Source: JBBRMW01 sp965246845
GTDB taxonomy: Bacteria > Chloroflexota > Anaerolineae > Aggregatilineales > UBA2796
Assembly (NCBI GenBank): GCA_965246845.1
Contig: CBDFFR010000014.1
Span: 186,001 to 250,000, forward strand
Length of the DNA: 64,000 nt
Direction of reading: 5' to 3'
Shown piece after piece: positions 61,822 to 64,000 of the stretch. Positions within the stretch are counted from its first letter, which is position 1. Each line of letters begins with the position of its first letter. The notes under the pieces were generated by a model that saw only the letters and a list, made by a program, of their open reading frames with translations, had not been told where the DNA came from and ran no database searches. Made by a program: the position numbers and the translations under genes.

Positions 61822-62597
61822 TGCTCGCGAAGCGGATTATCCCGTGCCTCGATATTAAGGACGGGCGCGTGGTGAAGGGCGTGCAGTTCGTGGACCTGCG
61901 CGACGCGGGCGACCCGGTGGAGCAGGCCGCGATCTACGACCGGGCGGGCGCGGATGAACTCACGCTGCTCGACATCACGGCGTCACACGAGGCGCGCGGG
62001 ACGATCCTCGATGTGGTGCGGCGCGTCTCCGAAGCGATCTTCATTCCGTTCTGCGTTGGCGGCGGGATACGCACCGTCGAAGATATGCGCGCCACGTTGC
62101 AGGCGGGCGCGGATAAAGTCTCGCTCAATAGCAGCGCCGTCCGTGACCCGGACCTGATCGCGCGCGGTGCGGAGCAATTCGGCTCACAGGCGGTCGTCGT
62201 CGCCATCGACGCGCGCAAGGCCGATCAGCGTTGGGAAGTCGTGATCAACGGCGGGCGCATCGCGACCGGATTGGACGCGGTGGAATGGGCGCGGCGCACC
62301 GAAGCACTGGGCGCGGGCGAGATTTTGTTGACGAGCATGGACAGGGACGGCACACGCGACGGCTATGATCTGCCGCTCACGCGCGCGATCACCGAAGCGG
62401 TGTCGATCCCGGTGATCGCCTCCGGTGGCGCGGGCGCTCGCGAACATTTCTACGATGTCCTGACCGATGCCGGAGCCGATGCCGCGCTCGCCGCGACGCT
62501 GTTCCATTATAAGCAACTCACGCTCACGGAAGTAAAGGATTACCTGCACGGGCGCGGCGTCCCGGTGCGGACCGGAGACCCGTATGTCCTCGTTTGA
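61821..62597 (+). CDS. hisF: Imidazole glycerol phosphate synthase cyclase subunit
   Basis: The 258-residue barrel has Asp11 in IIPCLDIKDGRVVKG and the second catalytic Asp in LTSMDRDGTRDGYD. With HisH it converts PRFAR and ammonia to imidazole glycerol phosphate and AICAR. Its end overlaps hisI by 14 bases. Confidence 0.97.
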   Translation: MLAKRIIPCLDIKDGRVVKGVQFVDLRDAGDPVEQAAIYDRAGADELTLLDITASHEARGTILDVVRRVSEAIFIPFCVGGGIRTVEDMRATLQAGADKVSLNSSAVRDPDLIARGAEQFGSQAVVVAIDARKADQRWEVVINGGRIATGLDAVEWARRTEALGAGEILLTSMDRDGTRDGYDLPLTRAITEAVSIPVIASGGAGAREHFYDVLTDAGADAALAATLFHYKQLTLTEVKDYLHGRGVPVRTGDPYVLV

Positions 62598-62937
62598 GGC
62601 CATCGCGCCCGAAGCGCTCGCGGCAAAGCTGCATTGGGATGAGCGCGGTCTGCTGCCCGCCGTGGTGCAGGACCAGACCACGCGCGAAGTCCTGATGGTC
62701 GCGTGGATGAACCGCGAGTCGTTTGCGCTCACCCTGCAACGCGGCGAGGCGGTCTTCTGGAGCCGCAGCCGGGGCGAACTCTGGCACAAGGGCGCGACCA
62801 GCGGGAACGTGATGCGCGTGCGCGAAGTGCGCGTCGATTGTGATGAGGATACGCTGCTCCTGCTCGTGGACCCGGCGGGTCCGGCCTGCCACACCGGGGC
62901 GGTCTCGTGTTTCTACCGCACTATTGAGGACTTATGA
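62584..62937 (+). CDS. hisI: Phosphoribosyl-AMP cyclohydrolase
   Basis: The 117-residue protein has the HisI motifs LMVAWMNRES, FWSRSRGELWHKG and VDCDEDTLLL, with the zinc ligands in CDEDT and PACHTG ... SCFY. It opens the adenine ring of phosphoribosyl-AMP. It is a separate gene here, not fused with HisE. It overlaps hisE by four bases. Confidence 0.95.
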   Translation: MSSFEAIAPEALAAKLHWDERGLLPAVVQDQTTREVLMVAWMNRESFALTLQRGEAVFWSRSRGELWHKGATSGNVMRVREVRVDCDEDTLLLLVDPAGPACHTGAVSCFYRTIEDL

Positions 62938-63215
62938 CCGAAATTCTACTGTCGCTCTTCGCCACCATTCAGGACCGCAAATCGAACCCGGTATCCGGCT
63001 CCTATACGACCTCGCTCTTTGAAAAAGGGGTGGATGAAATCGGCAAGAAGGTCGGTGAAGAAGGCGTCGAAGTCGTGGTCGCGGCGCTCTCCCAATCTGA
63101 TGAACGGCTGATCTCCGAACTGGCCGACCTCGCCTATCATGCGCTGGTCCTGATGGCACAGCGCGGCATCACGCTTGAGCAGGTCGCAGCGGAACTGGAG
63201 ATGCGCCACCGTTGA
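62934..63215 (+). CDS. hisE: Phosphoribosyl-ATP pyrophosphatase
   Basis: The 93-residue all-alpha MazG-like protein has LFATIQDRKSNP, KGVDEIGKKVGEEGVEV and ELADLAYHALVLM, with the metal-binding Glu/Asp pattern. It removes pyrophosphate from phosphoribosyl-ATP, the step before HisI. The stop overlaps the TTG of the next gene (TTGA). Confidence 0.95.
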   Translation: MTEILLSLFATIQDRKSNPVSGSYTTSLFEKGVDEIGKKVGEEGVEVVVAALSQSDERLISELADLAYHALVLMAQRGITLEQVAAELEMRHR

Positions 63216-64000
63216 CACACCCCAACCCGCCGTTGTATGAATTCCCCGGCTCGAACCCGGCGGGGCGCTGGGTTATCCTGAGCTATGCGAATGGCTTTCC
63301 TCCACAGACTTATGCGGCGATGCTCAAGCCGCTTTTCGCGGAATATCATGTCGCGGCGATGCACATGCGTCCGCTCTGGGAGCCAACTCCGCCGCCGGAT
63401 TCGCTTCGCCATTGGCGGCAGTTCGCGGATGATCTGCTTGAAAATCTGGCGACGCTGACGCCGGACCCGGTGATCGGGATCGGTCACAGCGTCGGCGCGG
63501 TGACGACGCTTTACGCCGCGATCAAGGAGCCGCAGCGCTTCCGCAAGCTGGTTTTGATTGATCCGACGCTGCTGCCTTCACCTGCATTGTGGGGAATTCG
63601 CTTCGCGCATCTGATCGGGCGCGAGGCGCGGATACCGCTCGTGCAGCAGGCCTTGCGGCGCGGTCGGCGCTGGCCGGATGCGGAAACCGCCTACCAGTAT
63701 TTTCGCGCCAAGAAGCTGTTCGCGCGTGCAGGTGACGACATCGTGCGCGCGTATACCGAGAGCATCACGACGCCGCACCCGGAAGGCGGCCTCACGCTCG
63801 CCTACGCGCCGGAATGGGAAGCACAAATTTTCAAGACCATCGCGACCGATGTTTGGCAATTGCCCGCGCGCCTGAAAGTTCCCACGCTGATTTTGCGCGG
63901 TGAACATTCCGATGTGTTTTACGAACGCAGCGCGGCACGCTTCAAGCGCATCAATCCAGCCATCGAGCTGGTGACGCTTCCCGGCGTCGGCCACCTGGTC
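63212..64000 (+). CDS. Alpha/beta hydrolase, cut by the window edge
   Basis: A frame opening with TTG at 63212, which overlaps the hisE stop, runs to the window end without a stop (263 codons seen). It shows the nucleophile elbow IGHSVGAV, a cap region, then VPTLILRGEHSDVFY (acid strand) and PGVGHLV (catalytic His), so nearly the whole fold is present. Its substrate is unknown; a link with histidine synthesis rests only on coupling to hisE. The minus-strand frames over it are not convincing genes. Confidence 0.85.
   Translation, partial: MTHPNPPLYEFPGSNPAGRWVILSYANGFPPQTYAAMLKPLFAEYHVAAMHMRPLWEPTPPPDSLRHWRQFADDLLENLATLTPDPVIGIGHSVGAVTTLYAAIKEPQRFRKLVLIDPTLLPSPALWGIRFAHLIGREARIPLVQQALRRGRRWPDAETAYQYFRAKKLFARAGDDIVRAYTESITTPHPEGGLTLAYAPEWEAQIFKTIATDVWQLPARLKVPTLILRGEHSDVFYERSAARFKRINPAIELVTLPGVGHLV

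Overview
The window reads as a chromosomal piece of a GC-rich bacterium, most likely a member of the Chloroflexota (Anaerolineae-like). This rests on the very long multi-GAF histidine kinase, the KhpA/RicT/DprA/RimM gene content, GTG and TTG starts, and codon use rich in GCG, CGC and GAC. There is no rRNA or tRNA in the window, so the placement is an inference from gene content only.

Layout. 1-3005: a THI5/NMT1-type ABC importer (ATPase cut by the window edge, permease, binding protein). 3078-4679 (minus): a PCu(A)C copper chaperone and a Gfo/Idh/MocA dehydrogenase. 4995-15336: a signalling operon made of a response regulator with a degenerate GGDEF domain, a 3006-residue membrane-anchored histidine kinase with 14 GAF domains, and a single-domain response regulator. 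15350-18455: three genes carrying five frameshifts (alpha/beta hydrolase, unknown protein, ornithine aminotransferase). 18515-22298: sulfite reductase, a two-domain sirohydrochlorin chelatase with an Fe-S tail, and uroporphyrinogen-III methyltransferase, i.e. sulfite reduction plus siroheme synthesis. 22427-24464: an ATP-grasp protein and a small unknown. 24662-32091: a molybdenum hydroxylase operon (FAD/2Fe-2S fusion, molybdopterin subunit) with YqeB and a YqeC-MocA fusion, the signature of selenium-dependent molybdenum hydroxylases. 32289-41241: secreted and membrane proteins, including PA14/SH3, AI-2E transporter, dual-specificity phosphatase, L,D-transpeptidase, GT87 and DUF4231/SLATT-like proteins. 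41320-45071 (minus): phosphodiesterase, beta-lactamase-fold hydrolase and DUF4432 sugar epimerase-like protein. 45354-47141: a NarL-type two-component pair. 47223-50185 (minus): CheR-PAS and CheB. 50438-54534 (minus): a cyanophycinase-like and a cyanophycin-synthetase-like gene, both lacking catalytic residues, the latter split by an intact IS630-type insertion sequence. 54899-59775: the housekeeping set ffh, rpsP, khpA, rimM, dprA, ricT. 59768-64000: a PIG-L deacetylase, hisH-hisA-hisF-hisI-hisE and a coupled alpha/beta hydrolase that runs off the window.

Intergenic gaps across the window hold about 16 copies of a palindrome (GGGCGGAC, six-base loop, GTCCGCCC), often paired with a second palindrome built on GGGTCG/CGACCC. 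Some copies form larger MITE-like inverted pairs with conserved flanks. They sit only between genes, usually just after stop codons.

The most interesting points are the selenium-type molybdenum hydroxylase operon with two gene fusions and two unexplained passenger genes, the pair of catalytically dead cyanophycin proteins caught with a fresh transposon insertion, the 14-GAF kinase, and the palindromic repeat family.
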